Part shown: piece by piece, positions 1 through 9,157 of the stretch
How positions within the stretch are numbered: the stretch's first letter is position 1
Layout: every line of letters begins with the position of its first letter
Program-made: the position numbers and the translations under genes
The notes under the pieces: generated by a model
Database searches by the model: none
What the model was told of the DNA's origin: nothing
Seen by the model: only the letters and a program-made list of their open reading frames with translations
NCBI GenBank assembly: GCA_963812475.1
Contig: CAWEVI010000029.1
Location: forward strand, 310,001-374,000
DNA from: JAMXLO01 sp963812475
Lineage (GTDB): Bacteria; Pseudomonadota; Alphaproteobacteria; Acetobacterales; Acetobacteraceae
Direction: 5' to 3'
Length of the DNA: 64,000 bases

Positions 1-160
1 CCATCCAATCAGCGCCGGCAGCGTCCTCGAGGACCTTCGACGAGCCGGGGTTGAGTTCCTGCAGCAGCATCAGGTCCGGGGCGAGTCGGTGCAGCAGACT
101 CCCTTGCCGTTTCGCCGCTTCGGGACCGCGGCATTTCATGTTCCATGACACGACGCGCAT
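1..160 (-). CDS. Endonuclease/exonuclease/phosphatase family protein (N-terminal part)
   Basis: This is the N-terminus of a gene that runs off the left edge of the window. The reverse strand reads MRVVSWNMKCRG, then APDLMLLQEL, which is the opening beta-strand (Asn metal ligand in SWN) and the second strand (catalytic/metal Glu in LLQEL) of the EEP (DNase I-like) fold. Substrate cannot be told from this fragment; family members cleave DNA, phosphoinositides or sphingomyelin. An in-frame ATG four codons upstream is an alternative start; I prefer the inner one because a GGGGATGG stretch sits at ribosome-binding distance. The family call is fairly secure and the function unknown. Confidence 0.7.
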   Translation of the reverse strand, partial: MRVVSWNMKCRGPEAAKRQGSLLHRLAPDLMLLQELNPGSSKVLEDAAGADWM

Positions 161-252
161 TTCGCTGTCCATCCCCGGCGACAGGAGATTTCATTTGACC
201 GGAGCGCAGCCGGGAGAGCGCTGCCTGACGAAGTATCTCGTGATCTATGGCG

Positions 253-1398
253 CTAATCGAACAGCGACAGGTCGATGATATCGCCCATCCGGTTGTAGCC
301 GCGATCGCTCGGATGCAGGTGATCGCCGCAATCGTAGATCGGCAGCATGCTGGCGGGATGCTCCGGGTCGCGCAGGCCCTTGTCGAAGTCGATCACCGCA
401 TCGAATGCTCCGGCGTCCCTGAGCCATGCGTTCACCGCCTGACGGACCGCCTCGCGCGCCGGCGTCCAGGCGCCCATCAGGAACGTCTCGTTCTCAAACG
501 GCGTCAGCGTGCCGCCATAAATCCTGATACCACGCGTGTGGGCGCGCATCGCCATCTGCTTCAGCCCCGCGATCATCTGTTCGGCGGTCACTTCCTCCTC
601 GGGCTTGGCCCAGCGGTTGCGCAGATCATTGGTCCCGAGCAGGACGATCGCATGTGTCACCCCAGGCTGAGCCAGAACGTCGCGGTCAAACCGCCGCAGG
701 CCGCTGTCGCCGCGGATGTCGTGCAGAATGCGGTTGCCGCCGAGCCCTTGGTTCATCACGCCCAGGGCGCGGCCGTTGCCGCGTTCGACCAGTCGCCGCG
801 CAAGCTGATCCGGCCAGCGGCAGAAAGCGTCATGCGTGGAGATGTTGGCGTCGGTCAGCGAATCGCCAAGTGCTACGATACCGCCGGTTTCCGTGGCAGC
901 CAAAACGTCGATGCCGTTGACGAAATACCAGTCGTCGGTCAGCCGCCCGACCGGCATCACATCATGGCTCGAAAAATCTCCCGGGGGAGAGATGTAATTT
1001 GTCTGGCGCGCATAGCGACCGGTGATGCCGAAACTTGCGGGCACGTCGCCCGGCAGATAGACGCTGATCGCAACATCGGCCAGCGGCGGCACCTGAAGCT
1101 CGACGGGGTCACTCACCAGCAGCGCACCAACAGCAATCGTGGCGGAACATTCGCCTCCGAAGGTCAGCTCACGATCGGAGCCCGGCACGATGCCGGCACC
1201 GTTGGCACGCAGGCCGATTCGTGCCAGGCCGATGTCCAACGGTCGGCTGCCATAAGCATTCGACAGGCGCACACGCAGCATGCGCCCGCCGATGCTGATA
1301 CGCGCGTTCATCCTCAGGGTCTGGTTGCTGAATGCGGCAGCCTCCGCCGGCGCGGGGGTCGTCGCCCAGGTGCCGACCCAATGCATGTCACTGGCCAT
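253..1398 (-). CDS. SGNH/GDSL-type esterase (lipase-like hydrolase)
   Basis: A 381-residue SGNH hydrolase. An N-terminal beta-rich region of roughly 170 residues precedes the catalytic domain, which shows the four SGNH blocks in order: GDSLTD (nucleophile Ser), GGNRI (Gly of the oxyanion hole), GTNDL (Asn) and DHLHPS (Asp and His of the triad). This two-part architecture is typical of secreted or cytoplasmic carbohydrate-esterase-like GDSL proteins that remove acyl groups from sugars or lipids. No obvious signal peptide is present. The gene stands alone, divergent from the following binding-protein gene. Family is confident; the natural substrate is not known. Confidence 0.88.
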   Translation of the reverse strand: MASDMHWVGTWATTPAPAEAAAFSNQTLRMNARISIGGRMLRVRLSNAYGSRPLDIGLARIGLRANGAGIVPGSDRELTFGGECSATIAVGALLVSDPVELQVPPLADVAISVYLPGDVPASFGITGRYARQTNYISPPGDFSSHDVMPVGRLTDDWYFVNGIDVLAATETGGIVALGDSLTDANISTHDAFCRWPDQLARRLVERGNGRALGVMNQGLGGNRILHDIRGDSGLRRFDRDVLAQPGVTHAIVLLGTNDLRNRWAKPEEEVTAEQMIAGLKQMAMRAHTRGIRIYGGTLTPFENETFLMGAWTPAREAVRQAVNAWLRDAGAFDAVIDFDKGLRDPEHPASMLPIYDCGDHLHPSDRGYNRMGDIIDLSLFD

Positions 1399-1478
1399 GG
1401 TGAACCCTCAACCGGTTGGATTGGCTCGAACTGACGGCTAGGCTCGATTGTGCCACGCCAGGCAAGGGAGGAACAACA

Positions 1479-2738
1479 ATGGGGCCAAACATCGCCAGCC
1501 GCGGCTTTCCCGTGCTGCTGGCGGCTGCGCTGCTTGCCTGTGTACCGGCACGTGGTCGCACCGCCGAACCAATTACCATCGGCTTTGCGGACGCGCTCAC
1601 CGGCGGGCTCGCCGTAGTCGGCAAGTCGGGTATCCTGGCGGCGCAGATCTGGGCCGACGAGGTCAATGCGAAAGGTGGATTGCTGGGGCGTCCGGTCAAA
1701 CTGGTATTTTACGACAACCAGAGCAATGCCGCGAACGTGCCAGGCATCTACACCAAGCTGCTCAACGTCGACCATGTCGATCTGATCATCTCAGGGTACG
1801 CCACGAACATGGTCGCGCCGGCAATGCCGATCGCGATGGCGCACAACAAGTTGTTCGTCAGCCTGTTCTGTCTCGCGGTCAACAGCGAGTTCCATTACCC
1901 GCGCTATTTTTCCATGCTGCCGACCGGCCCCGATCCGAAGCATGCCTTCTCGCACGGCTACTTCGATATTGCGATGGCGCAGAACCCAAAGCCGCAGACC
2001 ATCGCCATCGTGGCAGCCGATGCGGAATTCGCACGCAATGCTTCGGACGGTGCGCGCGACAATGCCAAGGAGGCCGGGCTTCGGATCGTCTATGACGGCA
2101 CCTATCCGCCGGCCACCACCGACTACACGCCGATCGTTCGCGCGGTGCGCGCGACAAATCCCGATGTCATCTACGTTGCATCGTATCCGACCGACACGGC
2201 GGGGATCCTGCGCGCCGCCAATGAGGTCGGCCTGAAGACGCGCCTGTTCGGCGGCAATATGGTCGGCCTGCAAACCACCGCGCTCAAGACACAGCTTGGG
2301 CCGCTGCTCAACGGCATTGTCATCAATGAGAACTGGCTGCCGGCGCCGGCCATGCAGTTCCCCGGCGTGATGGAGTTCCTCGCGCGGTACCAGGCGAAGG
2401 CGCAGGCCGAAGGCGTCGATCCGCTCGGCTATTTTCTGCCGCCATGGGCATATGCACGGATGCAGCTACTGGCGCAGGCGATCGAGGGCACGCGGAGTGT
2501 GGACGATGGCAGGCTCGCGGATTATTTTGCCAGCCACGTGTTCAAAACCATCATCGGCGACGTTGCGTTCGGCAAGGACGGCGAATGGCAGGAGCCCCGT
2601 ATCGTGTGGACGCAGTTCCAGAACATCAAGGGGAATGATCTGGAGCAGTTCAAGGATCCCTCGACCGAGGTAGTGATCCTGCCGGCCGAGTTCAAATCCG
2701 GTACGCTGATCTATCCGTATTCGGCGGCGAGACAGTGA
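1479..2738 (+). CDS. ABC transporter substrate-binding protein (Leu/Ile/Val-amide type)
   Basis: A periplasmic ligand-binding protein of the Peripla_BP_6 class, 419 residues. A cleavable signal peptide (MGPNIASRGF, then LLAAALLACVPARG and a TAEP cleavage region) is followed by the ITIGFADALTGGLA strand and the WADEVNAKGGLLGRPV segment that open this fold, used by branched-chain amino acid, amide and aromatic-acid importers. The ATG was chosen because GGGAGGA precedes it and the signal peptide begins there; the longer upstream reading adds 21 residues with no such features. No permease or ATPase gene is adjacent, so the transporter partners must lie elsewhere. The downstream amidohydrolase may act on a related ligand, but this is only suggested by proximity. 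Confidence 0.88.
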   Translation: MGPNIASRGFPVLLAAALLACVPARGRTAEPITIGFADALTGGLAVVGKSGILAAQIWADEVNAKGGLLGRPVKLVFYDNQSNAANVPGIYTKLLNVDHVDLIISGYATNMVAPAMPIAMAHNKLFVSLFCLAVNSEFHYPRYFSMLPTGPDPKHAFSHGYFDIAMAQNPKPQTIAIVAADAEFARNASDGARDNAKEAGLRIVYDGTYPPATTDYTPIVRAVRATNPDVIYVASYPTDTAGILRAANEVGLKTRLFGGNMVGLQTTALKTQLGPLLNGIVINENWLPAPAMQFPGVMEFLARYQAKAQAEGVDPLGYFLPPWAYARMQLLAQAIEGTRSVDDGRLADYFASHVFKTIIGDVAFGKDGEWQEPRIVWTQFQNIKGNDLEQFKDPSTEVVILPAEFKSGTLIYPYSAARQ

Positions 2739-2790
2739 AACCCGGTATTGTTGGCTGCATCTTTGGCGACCTGGCCGTCCGCACCCCATT

Positions 2791-2819
2791 CGTCATGGCC
2801 GGGCTTGACCCGGCCATGA
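2791..2819. repeat. REP-like palindrome, CGTCATGGCCGGGC family
   Basis: Perfect inverted repeat TGGCCGGG / CCCGGCCA around a CTTGA loop, beginning with CGTCATGG. It lies between the binding-protein gene and the amidohydrolase gene. Related palindromes flank the GIY-YIG gene near 47.6-48.0 kb and lie in the rimM/trmD junction near 50.75 kb. Confidence 0.75.
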
Positions 2820-2847
2820 GTGGCGCGAAAAGATCGGAGGACACACA

Positions 2848-3919
2848 ATGATCCGCAATCTCGATCACTACGCGATTTCCGGCCCATGCTCTTGCTGCGA
2901 GACGGTCACCATCGGCCGGCGCAGCTTCCTCGCCGGGGCTGCGGCGCTCGCCACGACTGGCGTCGCCTATGCACAAACTCCGGACAGCCCGCACCGAATC
3001 GATGTGCATCACCATATTGTGCCGCCGACCTGGTTCGATGCGCTCAAAAAGGCAAAACTCGACAACCCGCCGATGTCGGGCTGGACTCCCCAACGCTCGA
3101 TCGAGGACATGGACAAGGCGGGGATCGCCACCTCCATCACGTCGCCGACCACGCCCCAGGTCGGTTTCCTGGCCGCGCCGGACGCCGCCCGGATCGCGCG
3201 CGAGTTCGAACGAATACGCCAAGCGGCTGATGGCCGATCATCCCGGCCGATTCGGCGTCTTTGCCATGCTGCCGATGCCTTACATTGACGAAAGCCTGAA
3301 GGAAATCGCCTACGCGTTCGACACGCTCAACGTCGATGGCATTGGCATGATGACGAGCTATGGCGACAAATGGCTCGGCTATCCGCAGTTCGCGCCAGTC
3401 TTCGAGGAACTCGATCGGCGCAAGGCGACGGTTTACACCCACCCGACCGGGGCCAATTGCTGCGTCAACCTTGTGCAGGGCCTTTCGGACGCTACGGTGG
3501 AGCTGGGCGCAGACACCACGCGGACCATCGCCAACCTCATTTTCAGCGGCGCCGCGCAACGCTACGGCGATATCAACTTCATCTTCTCGCATGGCGGCGG
3601 CGTGCTGACCTCGGTCGCCGAACGGCTCGAGATCCAAATGGTCACTACGCCGCCATACAAGGGCAAATTTACCCGCGAGACAGTCGATGGCCAGCTCAGG
3701 CGCTTCTATTACGACACTGCCCAGGTCTCCAACGCGGTGACCATCGGCGCACTGGCAAAACTGGTTCCCGTATCGCAGATCGTGTTCGGTACGGATTACC
3801 CGTATCGCACGGGTGCCGAGCACGTAACGGGACTCGCGGCCGGTTTCAACACTGCCGAGCTGAAGGCGATCGACCGTGAGAATGCGTTGCGCATCCTGCC
3901 GCGCCTGCGGACGGCCTGA
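2848..3919 (+). pseudogene. Tat-type amidohydrolase family protein, interrupted by one-base frameshift
   Basis: An amidohydrolase of the ACMSD/Amidohydro_2 type, about 356 residues if repaired. The N-terminus carries a twin-arginine-like export signal (GRRSFLAGAAALATTGVAYA); the metal-binding start of the barrel is DVHHHIVPP and the C-terminal metal/catalytic Asp is in FGTDYPYR, with FSHGGG in between. Reading is continuous to EFxx near 3207, where one extra G (3208) throws it out of frame; dropping it restores AREFNEYAKRLMADH and the remaining 237 codons stay open to the stop. Such enzymes decarboxylate or hydrolyse aromatic acids in the periplasm or cytoplasm. The break is either a recent mutation or a sequencing error; the rest of the gene shows no decay. 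Confidence 0.82.
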
Positions 3920-3992
3920 GCCCGGCCAGCGTGACAAGACCTTGCGATTCCGCCACGATGTCGCTACTTGCCAGTCGATTCCGGAGGTGCTG

Positions 3993-4403
3993 ATGCGTTT
4001 CGGCTTGCTTCTGACGGTGCTTTCGCTCGCTGCCTGCAGCGATGACGCGCTGACCCGAAATTTCAACCTCGCCCGTGACTCTGCACCGGACACGGTAGCG
4101 GCGACGCAGATGCCTCTGTCCACGCCACCTAGTCTGGCGCTGCGCCCCACCCGCCCAGGCGCACCCGCGCCGCATCAAACTTCGCAGACGGAACCGGTTG
4201 TCGGCAGCGCCGGTCAGGACGCGCTATTGCAGGCAGCCGGGCCAGGTGCCACAGCCGATATACGTCAGCTGATCAATGAAAATTCTGGGATGATCGATCC
4301 CGGTCCCGAGTTTACCGACCGGGTTATGAACTGGACTGCTCCGCCGGGTTCCTCGCCGCTGAGCCAGCCAGCGAAGAAGGGGTGGCTGAGCAGATTGTTC
4401 TAG
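3993..4403 (+). CDS. DUF3035 lipoprotein
   Basis: A 136-residue predicted lipoprotein. The N-terminus MRFGLLLTVLSLAACSDD has a type II signal peptide with lipobox LAAC, so the mature protein should begin at a lipidated Cys. The body contains RDSAPD, then PLSTPPSLALRP, then PGAP, matching the DUF3035 family of small alphaproteobacterial envelope proteins of unknown function. Start chosen by CCGGAGG just upstream and by the signal peptide; a longer upstream reading overlaps the previous gene. Envelope assembly role is often presumed for this family but not demonstrated here. Confidence 0.78.
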   Translation: MRFGLLLTVLSLAACSDDALTRNFNLARDSAPDTVAATQMPLSTPPSLALRPTRPGAPAPHQTSQTEPVVGSAGQDALLQAAGPGATADIRQLINENSGMIDPGPEFTDRVMNWTAPPGSSPLSQPAKKGWLSRLF

Positions 4404-4438
4404 CATTCGACCGGCAATACTTAACGTCAGGTTCCTGG

Positions 4439-5428
4439 TCACAGGGCCCGCAGAAACTCTATCATTGTGGCGCTCACTTCTTCGGCGCGTTCCTGCTGCG
4501 TCCAATGGCCGCAGCCATGCAGCATGATCGTCTGGCGAAGCCGAGGAACGAAATGCGCCAGGTTCGCGATCAACTCCTTTGCGCCACGAAAGGCCAGCGT
4601 CAGATCAAGCTCGCCGACAAGGTAAAGCGCCGGAACGGTCACCTTCGCGCCGGCAAATGCCGCCAACAGTTCCCAGTTGCGGTCGATGTTCCGGTACCAG
4701 TTGAGACCGCCGCGAAACCCTGTCCGTGCGAACTCCGCCGCGTAAAGGTCCACGTCGGCCTCGGTGATCCAGGGCGGCAGCGCTTGGGGCGTTGCCATGT
4801 GTGTTCCCATGCGGGCGCGCAGGCCGCCATCGCGAGGTACCATGCCGACATCGCCCGTTGACAGACTGCCCTGACGCAGTGGTCCATCGCCGGAATTGGA
4901 AAACAGAATCCCGCGAATATAGAAGCGCACGTCCCGCTCCAACTCCGCCTCGGCCACACCCGGCGCCTGGAAGTAGAGCTGATAGAAAACCGCATCGTCC
5001 GTCTGCGGCATCACCGTGGTCGGCCGCACGGGACCACGCGGCCGGTATGGCACGCTGAGCCCGATCACGGCGCGGAACCGGTCCGGTCGCAGCAAAGCCG
5101 CGTGCCACGCGACCGGAGCACCCCAATCGTGGCCGGCAATCACCGCCTGCTTTTCGCCCAAGGCATCGAGCAGACCCACCATGTCGCCGACCAGATGCAG
5201 CAGCGTGTATTGGTCGATCGCGTCCGGCCGATCGGTCTGGCCATAGCCGCGCATGTCCGGCGCCACGGCATGGAACCCGGCCTCGGCCAGAGCACGAAGC
5301 TGATGACGCCAGGAGTACCAGGATTCCGGAAACCCGTGGCACAACAGGACGAGCGGACCTGTGCCTTGCTCGGCCACGTGCATGCGAATGCCGTTCGTCT
5401 CGACATGGCGATGCGTCGGCTCGGTCAC
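4439..5428 (-). CDS. Alpha/beta hydrolase, soluble epoxide hydrolase type
   Basis: A 329-residue alpha/beta hydrolase. HGFPESWYSWRHQ carries the HGxP oxyanion motif, and GHDWGA is the nucleophile elbow with Asp, the form found in epoxide hydrolases and haloalkane dehalogenases. The C-terminal HCGHWTQQE-like segment (GCGHWTQQE) provides the catalytic His. Cap-domain tyrosines are expected from the YQLYFQAPGVAE region. It would open epoxides to diols in the cytoplasm. It runs in the same direction as the upstream aminotransferase gene, separated by about 30 bases, but a shared pathway is not evident. Confidence 0.88.
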   Translation of the reverse strand: MTEPTHRHVETNGIRMHVAEQGTGPLVLLCHGFPESWYSWRHQLRALAEAGFHAVAPDMRGYGQTDRPDAIDQYTLLHLVGDMVGLLDALGEKQAVIAGHDWGAPVAWHAALLRPDRFRAVIGLSVPYRPRGPVRPTTVMPQTDDAVFYQLYFQAPGVAEAELERDVRFYIRGILFSNSGDGPLRQGSLSTGDVGMVPRDGGLRARMGTHMATPQALPPWITEADVDLYAAEFARTGFRGGLNWYRNIDRNWELLAAFAGAKVTVPALYLVGELDLTLAFRGAKELIANLAHFVPRLRQTIMLHGCGHWTQQERAEEVSATMIEFLRAL

Positions 5429-5459
5429 GGCTGGGCCTCCTCCTGGGCGGTTCGGAGTC

Positions 5460-6362
5460 CTATCCGGCGACCACCTTCGCCACCGCCTCGGGCGACTGAC
5501 GGACCAGCACGTCGTAATCCTTCAGCAGTGTCTCGGTGATCCGCGTCGGCGTGAACCGGTGGCCGGCAATTTCGCGCACCGGCGTCACTTCGGCGGCGGT
5601 ACCGGCCAGGAACACCTCGCTCGCGCGGCCGATCTCCGAACCGTCGATCGGGCGCTCGACCACCGTCATCTGATGCCGCTTGGCGATGCTCATCACCGAA
5701 CGGCGGGTGATGCCGTCCAGGAAACAGTCCGGCGTCGGCGTATGGATCGCACCATCCATGACAAAGAAGATGTTGGCCCCGGTCGCTTCCGCTACCAGTC
5801 CGCGCCAGTCCAGCATCAGCGCATCGGCGAATCCCTCGGCCTCCGCCTTGTGCTTGGAAAGCGTGCCGATCATGTAGAGCCCGGTCGCCTTGGCAGCGGT
5901 TGGTGCAGTGTCCGGCGAGGGCCGCTTCCATTCCGCCATGCCCAGCCGGATTCCGGTCATACGATCGTCGCCGAAATAACTCGGCCAGGGCCAGACGGCG
6001 ATCGCGAGGTGGATTTTTGTGTGTTGCGCGGACACCGCCAGCATTTCCGAGCCGCGCCACGCAATCGGGCGCACATAGGCGTCGATCAGATTGTTCGCCG
6101 CCAGTGTCTCCTTGCAGGCGGCGTCGATCTGATCCGCCGTGTAGGGGATCTCGAACCCCAGGATGCGGGCGGAGTTGATCAGGCGATCGGTGTGGTCGCG
6201 CAGCCGGAAGATGTTGCCGGCATAGGCCCGTTCGCCTTCGAACACCGCACTGGCATAGTGCAGCCCGTGCGTCAGAACGTGCAGCTTGGCGTCGCGCCAG
6301 GGGACCAGTGCGCCATCCCACCAGATCCACCCGTCCCGGTCGTCGAAAGGAACTAGCGCCAT
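5460..6362 (-). CDS. ilvE: Branched-chain amino acid aminotransferase
   Basis: A fold-type IV PLP aminotransferase of 300 residues, the usual size of the short IlvE. It opens with WWDGALVPWRDAKLHVLTHGLHYASAVFEG-like sequence (key parts: WWDG, HGLHYA, VFEG). GTLSKHKA supplies the Schiff-base Lys, followed by GFADALMLD; EATGANIF and FLDGITRRSV give the phosphate-binding regions. It transfers the amino group between glutamate and Leu/Ile/Val keto acids in the final step of branched-chain synthesis. The leu genes lie 40 kb away. It is divergent from a MarR-type regulator, which may share the intervening promoter region. Confidence 0.93.
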   Translation of the reverse strand: MALVPFDDRDGWIWWDGALVPWRDAKLHVLTHGLHYASAVFEGERAYAGNIFRLRDHTDRLINSARILGFEIPYTADQIDAACKETLAANNLIDAYVRPIAWRGSEMLAVSAQHTKIHLAIAVWPWPSYFGDDRMTGIRLGMAEWKRPSPDTAPTAAKATGLYMIGTLSKHKAEAEGFADALMLDWRGLVAEATGANIFFVMDGAIHTPTPDCFLDGITRRSVMSIAKRHQMTVVERPIDGSEIGRASEVFLAGTAAEVTPVREIAGHRFTPTRITETLLKDYDVLVRQSPEAVAKVVAG

Positions 6363-6405
6363 GACCGTCTTCTCCGCAATATTGTTGCTTTGAGCTTACT
6401 GAACG

Positions 6406-6440
6406 TATAATCACGCCCCATATAAGTCAATATCGCTGAC
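6406..6440 (+). promoter_or_regulatory. Putative promoter and MarR-type operator between ilvE and marR
   Basis: A TATAAT hexamer lies at 6406-6411 in the divergent intergenic region, with a weak TTGTTG 18 bases upstream. An imperfect inverted repeat GTCA-N7-TGAC follows at 6426-6440, in the leader of the MarR-family gene, where autoregulators of this family commonly bind. Inferred from sequence only. Confidence 0.4.
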
Positions 6441-6472
6441 ATAAGTGCGTCCGTATCCGAGGAATGCCTGCC

Positions 6473-7048
6473 ATGCCTGAACCGAAGGTCGAACTCCGCG
6501 ATCCCCCGGGACGCAATCTGATCGAACCGAAACCGGTCGGCCTCGCGGGCAGCAATCTGCTCTTCCCACGCGAAGAAGAAATCCGCATGGCGCAGGATTT
6601 GATGTTCTTCGCCTACCGCGACTTCACCAATGCCGCAGACGTGATCCTGGAAGAGCTTGGGCTTGGCCGCGCCCACCATCGCGCACTGCATTTCATTGGT
6701 CGCAACCCGGGTATCACGGTCTCGCATCTGCTCGGTATCCTCCGCATCACCAAGCAGTCGCTTGCCCGCGTGCTCAGCGCGTTGATGGAGCGGGGCTACG
6801 TGGCGCAGGCGCCGGGTCGGGCCGACCGCAGGCAGCGTCTGCTCACGTTGACCCCGGCCGGTGCCGCGCTCGAGCGGCGGCTGTTCGAGCGCCAGAAGGA
6901 ACGGATCGCCGCCGCCTATCACAAGGCCGGTGGTGCTGCGGTGGACGGCTTCCGTCGCGTGATGCGCGCCATCATGGACGAAGCGGCGCGCGCCTACATC
7001 GACGACACCGATCCGGCAAATATGGCGGCACGCGGCCGGCCCGCGTAG
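6473..7048 (+). CDS. MarR family winged-helix transcriptional regulator
   Basis: A 191-residue MarR-type regulator with an N-terminal extension of about 40 residues. The winged helix is visible in GITVSHLLGILRITKQSLARVLS-like sequence (recognition helix: RITKQSLARVL) and in the wing GRADRRQRLLTLT, whose DxRxR pattern contacts DNA. The second ATG is chosen because CGAGG sits 10 bases ahead of it; the first ATG directly abuts that element. It leads a three-gene set with the response regulator and histidine kinase (19-base gap), suggesting joint control of envelope or stress genes. Effector unknown. Confidence 0.88.
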   Translation: MPEPKVELRDPPGRNLIEPKPVGLAGSNLLFPREEEIRMAQDLMFFAYRDFTNAADVILEELGLGRAHHRALHFIGRNPGITVSHLLGILRITKQSLARVLSALMERGYVAQAPGRADRRQRLLTLTPAGAALERRLFERQKERIAAAYHKAGGAAVDGFRRVMRAIMDEAARAYIDDTDPANMAARGRPA

Positions 7049-7067
7049 GAGAGGCGAGGGCACCGCG

Positions 7068-7766
7068 ATGACGGAGGACGCTCATATCCTGGTCGTTGAC
7101 GACGATGCCCGACTGCGCGCGCTGCTCTCGCGCTATCTGGTGGGCGAGGGCTTCCGCGTCACCACGGCCGAGACTGCCTCCGACGCGCGGGACAAGTTGC
7201 GCTTCATCAATCCGGACATGATGGTGCTCGATGTCATGATGCCGGGTGAGAACGGCCTGGCGCTGACCGAATCGTTGCGTCGCGAGCAGGGGCGCGAGGT
7301 TCCGGTGCTGCTGCTCACCGCGCGCAGTGCACCCGAGGACCGGATTGCAGGCTTCGAGGCCGGGGCGGACGACTATTTGGGCAAGCCGTTCGATCCGCGC
7401 GAGTTGGTGCTGCGGATCCGTGCCATGCTGCGGCGGGCAACGCCGCCGGCCGTCGCCGCGCCGGCTGGGCCCGTTCAGCTTGGCGCAGCGGAGTTCGATC
7501 CCGAACGCGGCGAGCTCCGCAGCGCCTTTGGCACGATCAGGCTGACCGGCGGTGAAGCTGCCCTGCTGGGCGCACTCGCGCGCAAGCCAAACGAGGTTTT
7601 GTCGCGCGAGGAGATCGTCGCGACCTTGGGCATGGACGAAGCCGGCGAGCGGGCTATCGACGTGCAGGTGACGCGCCTGCGCCGCAAGATCGAAGCCGAC
7701 CCGCGCGAGCCGAGGTTCCTGCACACGGTGCGCGGGCGCGGCTATGTGCTGAAGCCAGGCGCATGA
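7068..7766 (+). CDS. OmpR/PhoB-family response regulator
   Basis: A 232-residue two-component response regulator. The receiver domain (residues 1-120) has the acidic pair in VVDDDARLR, phosphoacceptor Asp55 in VLDVMMPG, the Thr in LLTAR and Lys106 in GKPFDP. The C-terminal winged-helix domain ends in VRGRGYVLKP, the OmpR wing. It is followed by its kinase with an ATGA overlap (stop and start share four bases), so the pair is co-translated. In alphaproteobacteria this arrangement after a MarR gene is common for OmpR/EnvZ-like osmotic or acid response pairs; the regulon is unknown. Confidence 0.93.
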   Translation: MTEDAHILVVDDDARLRALLSRYLVGEGFRVTTAETASDARDKLRFINPDMMVLDVMMPGENGLALTESLRREQGREVPVLLLTARSAPEDRIAGFEAGADDYLGKPFDPRELVLRIRAMLRRATPPAVAAPAGPVQLGAAEFDPERGELRSAFGTIRLTGGEAALLGALARKPNEVLSREEIVATLGMDEAGERAIDVQVTRLRRKIEADPREPRFLHTVRGRGYVLKPGA

Positions 7767-9091
7767 GAATCGGGCCGCGCGGGACGAGTGGTGGTTGGAT
7801 CAAGCGGGTACTGCCGCGCTCTCTGCTCGGCCGCAGCCTGCTGATGATCCTGCTGCCGCTCGTGCTGCTGCAGGCGGTCGCGTTGCAGTTCTTTTATGGC
7901 AGCCATCTCGATGTCGTCTCACGCCGACTTACAGGCGGCGTCGCGGGTGAACTGGCATACACGTTGGAACTGCTCAATCGATTTCCCGACGATCAATCCT
8001 GGATCCTTCGGATGGCGCACGAGCAGTTCGACCTCGTGCTTCGGATGGAGCCCGGCGCGATCCTGCCCAATGCGCCGCGGGTGAACGTACTTGGCCCAAT
8101 GGACGACGACCTCGCCATTGCGTTGCAGGAAAAGGTCCGGCTGCCGTTCACCATGGACTGGACGTCCGACCCGTTCTCGGTGCTGATCCGCGCTCAGCTG
8201 CCCAATGGGGTGGTGAACATACAGGCGCCGCGCAAGCGGCTCTACACCGGCACGATCTATGTCTTCGTGCTGTGGCTGGTCGGCACGGCATTGCTGCTGT
8301 TCTGCATTGCGGCGCTGTTCATGCGTAATCAGGTGCGGGCGATACGGCGACTCGCCGGGGCGGCCGAGGCATTCGGCATGGGACGCGACATCGGGCCGAT
8401 CAGGCCAGAGGGAGCGACGGAGGTTCGCCGGGCCGCAACGGCATTCAACCGGATGCAGGAACGCGTGCGTCGTTTTTTGGTGCAGCGGACCGAAATGCTG
8501 GCCGGCGTGTCGCACGACCTGCGCACGCCGCTGACCCGGTTGCGGCTTGCACTGGAGATGATGCCGCCGCGGGAGGAGTTGCACCAGGATATCGCCGAGA
8601 TGACCGCCGATGTCGAGGAAATGGAGCGGATGATTGGCGGATATCTGGCTTTCGCGCGTGGCGAGGGTACCGAGCAGGCCGAGCCGGTGAACCTGTCGGC
8701 GGTGCTCGAGGAGGTTGCCGCCGGCGCCAGGCGGTCGGGCGCCGCAGTGGAGGTGAATGTGCCGCCGGCACTGACGTTGCCGCTGCGGGCCGACGCGGTG
8801 CGGCGCGCGATTACCAATCTGGTGGATAACGCGCGTCGACACGCGCATCGCGTTGCACTGGCAGCGATGCCGCAGGGCCGCATGGTGTTCGTGACAGTGG
8901 ACGATGACGGCCCAGGTATACCGCCGGATCGACGCGAGAGTGTGTTCCGCCCGTTCGAGAGCGATGCGGCTGGCGGTACCGGGCTCGGTCTTACCATAGC
9001 ACGCGACATCGTCCGCGCGCACGGCGGCGAGATACTGCTGGAAGACAGCCCACTAGGCGGGCTCAGGGCCCGCATCAGGCTGCCTGTCTAG
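7763..9091 (+). CDS. EnvZ-type sensor histidine kinase
   Basis: A 442-residue membrane histidine kinase. Transmembrane segment 1 is near residues 25-45 (LLMILLPLVLLQAVALQF), followed by a periplasmic domain of about 120 residues, then transmembrane segment 2 (IYVFVLWLVGTALLLFCIAA), HAMP, HisKA with the phospho-His in SHDLRTPLTRLRLAL, and an HATPase domain with NLVDNARRHA (N box), DDDGPGIP (G1) and GGTGLGL (G2). It phosphorylates the response regulator encoded just upstream, whose stop codon it overlaps. The periplasmic domain is EnvZ-like in size; the signal is unknown. Confidence 0.93.
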   Translation: MRIGPRGTSGGWIKRVLPRSLLGRSLLMILLPLVLLQAVALQFFYGSHLDVVSRRLTGGVAGELAYTLELLNRFPDDQSWILRMAHEQFDLVLRMEPGAILPNAPRVNVLGPMDDDLAIALQEKVRLPFTMDWTSDPFSVLIRAQLPNGVVNIQAPRKRLYTGTIYVFVLWLVGTALLLFCIAALFMRNQVRAIRRLAGAAEAFGMGRDIGPIRPEGATEVRRAATAFNRMQERVRRFLVQRTEMLAGVSHDLRTPLTRLRLALEMMPPREELHQDIAEMTADVEEMERMIGGYLAFARGEGTEQAEPVNLSAVLEEVAAGARRSGAAVEVNVPPALTLPLRADAVRRAITNLVDNARRHAHRVALAAMPQGRMVFVTVDDDGPGIPPDRRESVFRPFESDAAGGTGLGLTIARDIVRAHGGEILLEDSPLGGLRARIRLPV

Positions 9092-9092
9092 T

Positions 9093-9156
9093 GATCAGTC
9101 ATCAGTAGTCCGCCAACGACCGTGGTTGACCACTGGGGCTGACCACTGGCCACTGG
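9093..9156. repeat. Short direct repeats between kinase and phasin genes
   Basis: The spacer between the convergent kinase and phasin genes holds GATCAGT and ATCAGTAGTC, then GACCACTGG repeated with a partial third copy CCACTGG. The ATCAGTAGTC decamer recurs in the rpiA/map spacer near 24.62 kb. No coding signal is seen. Confidence 0.5.
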
Positions 9157-9157
9157 A

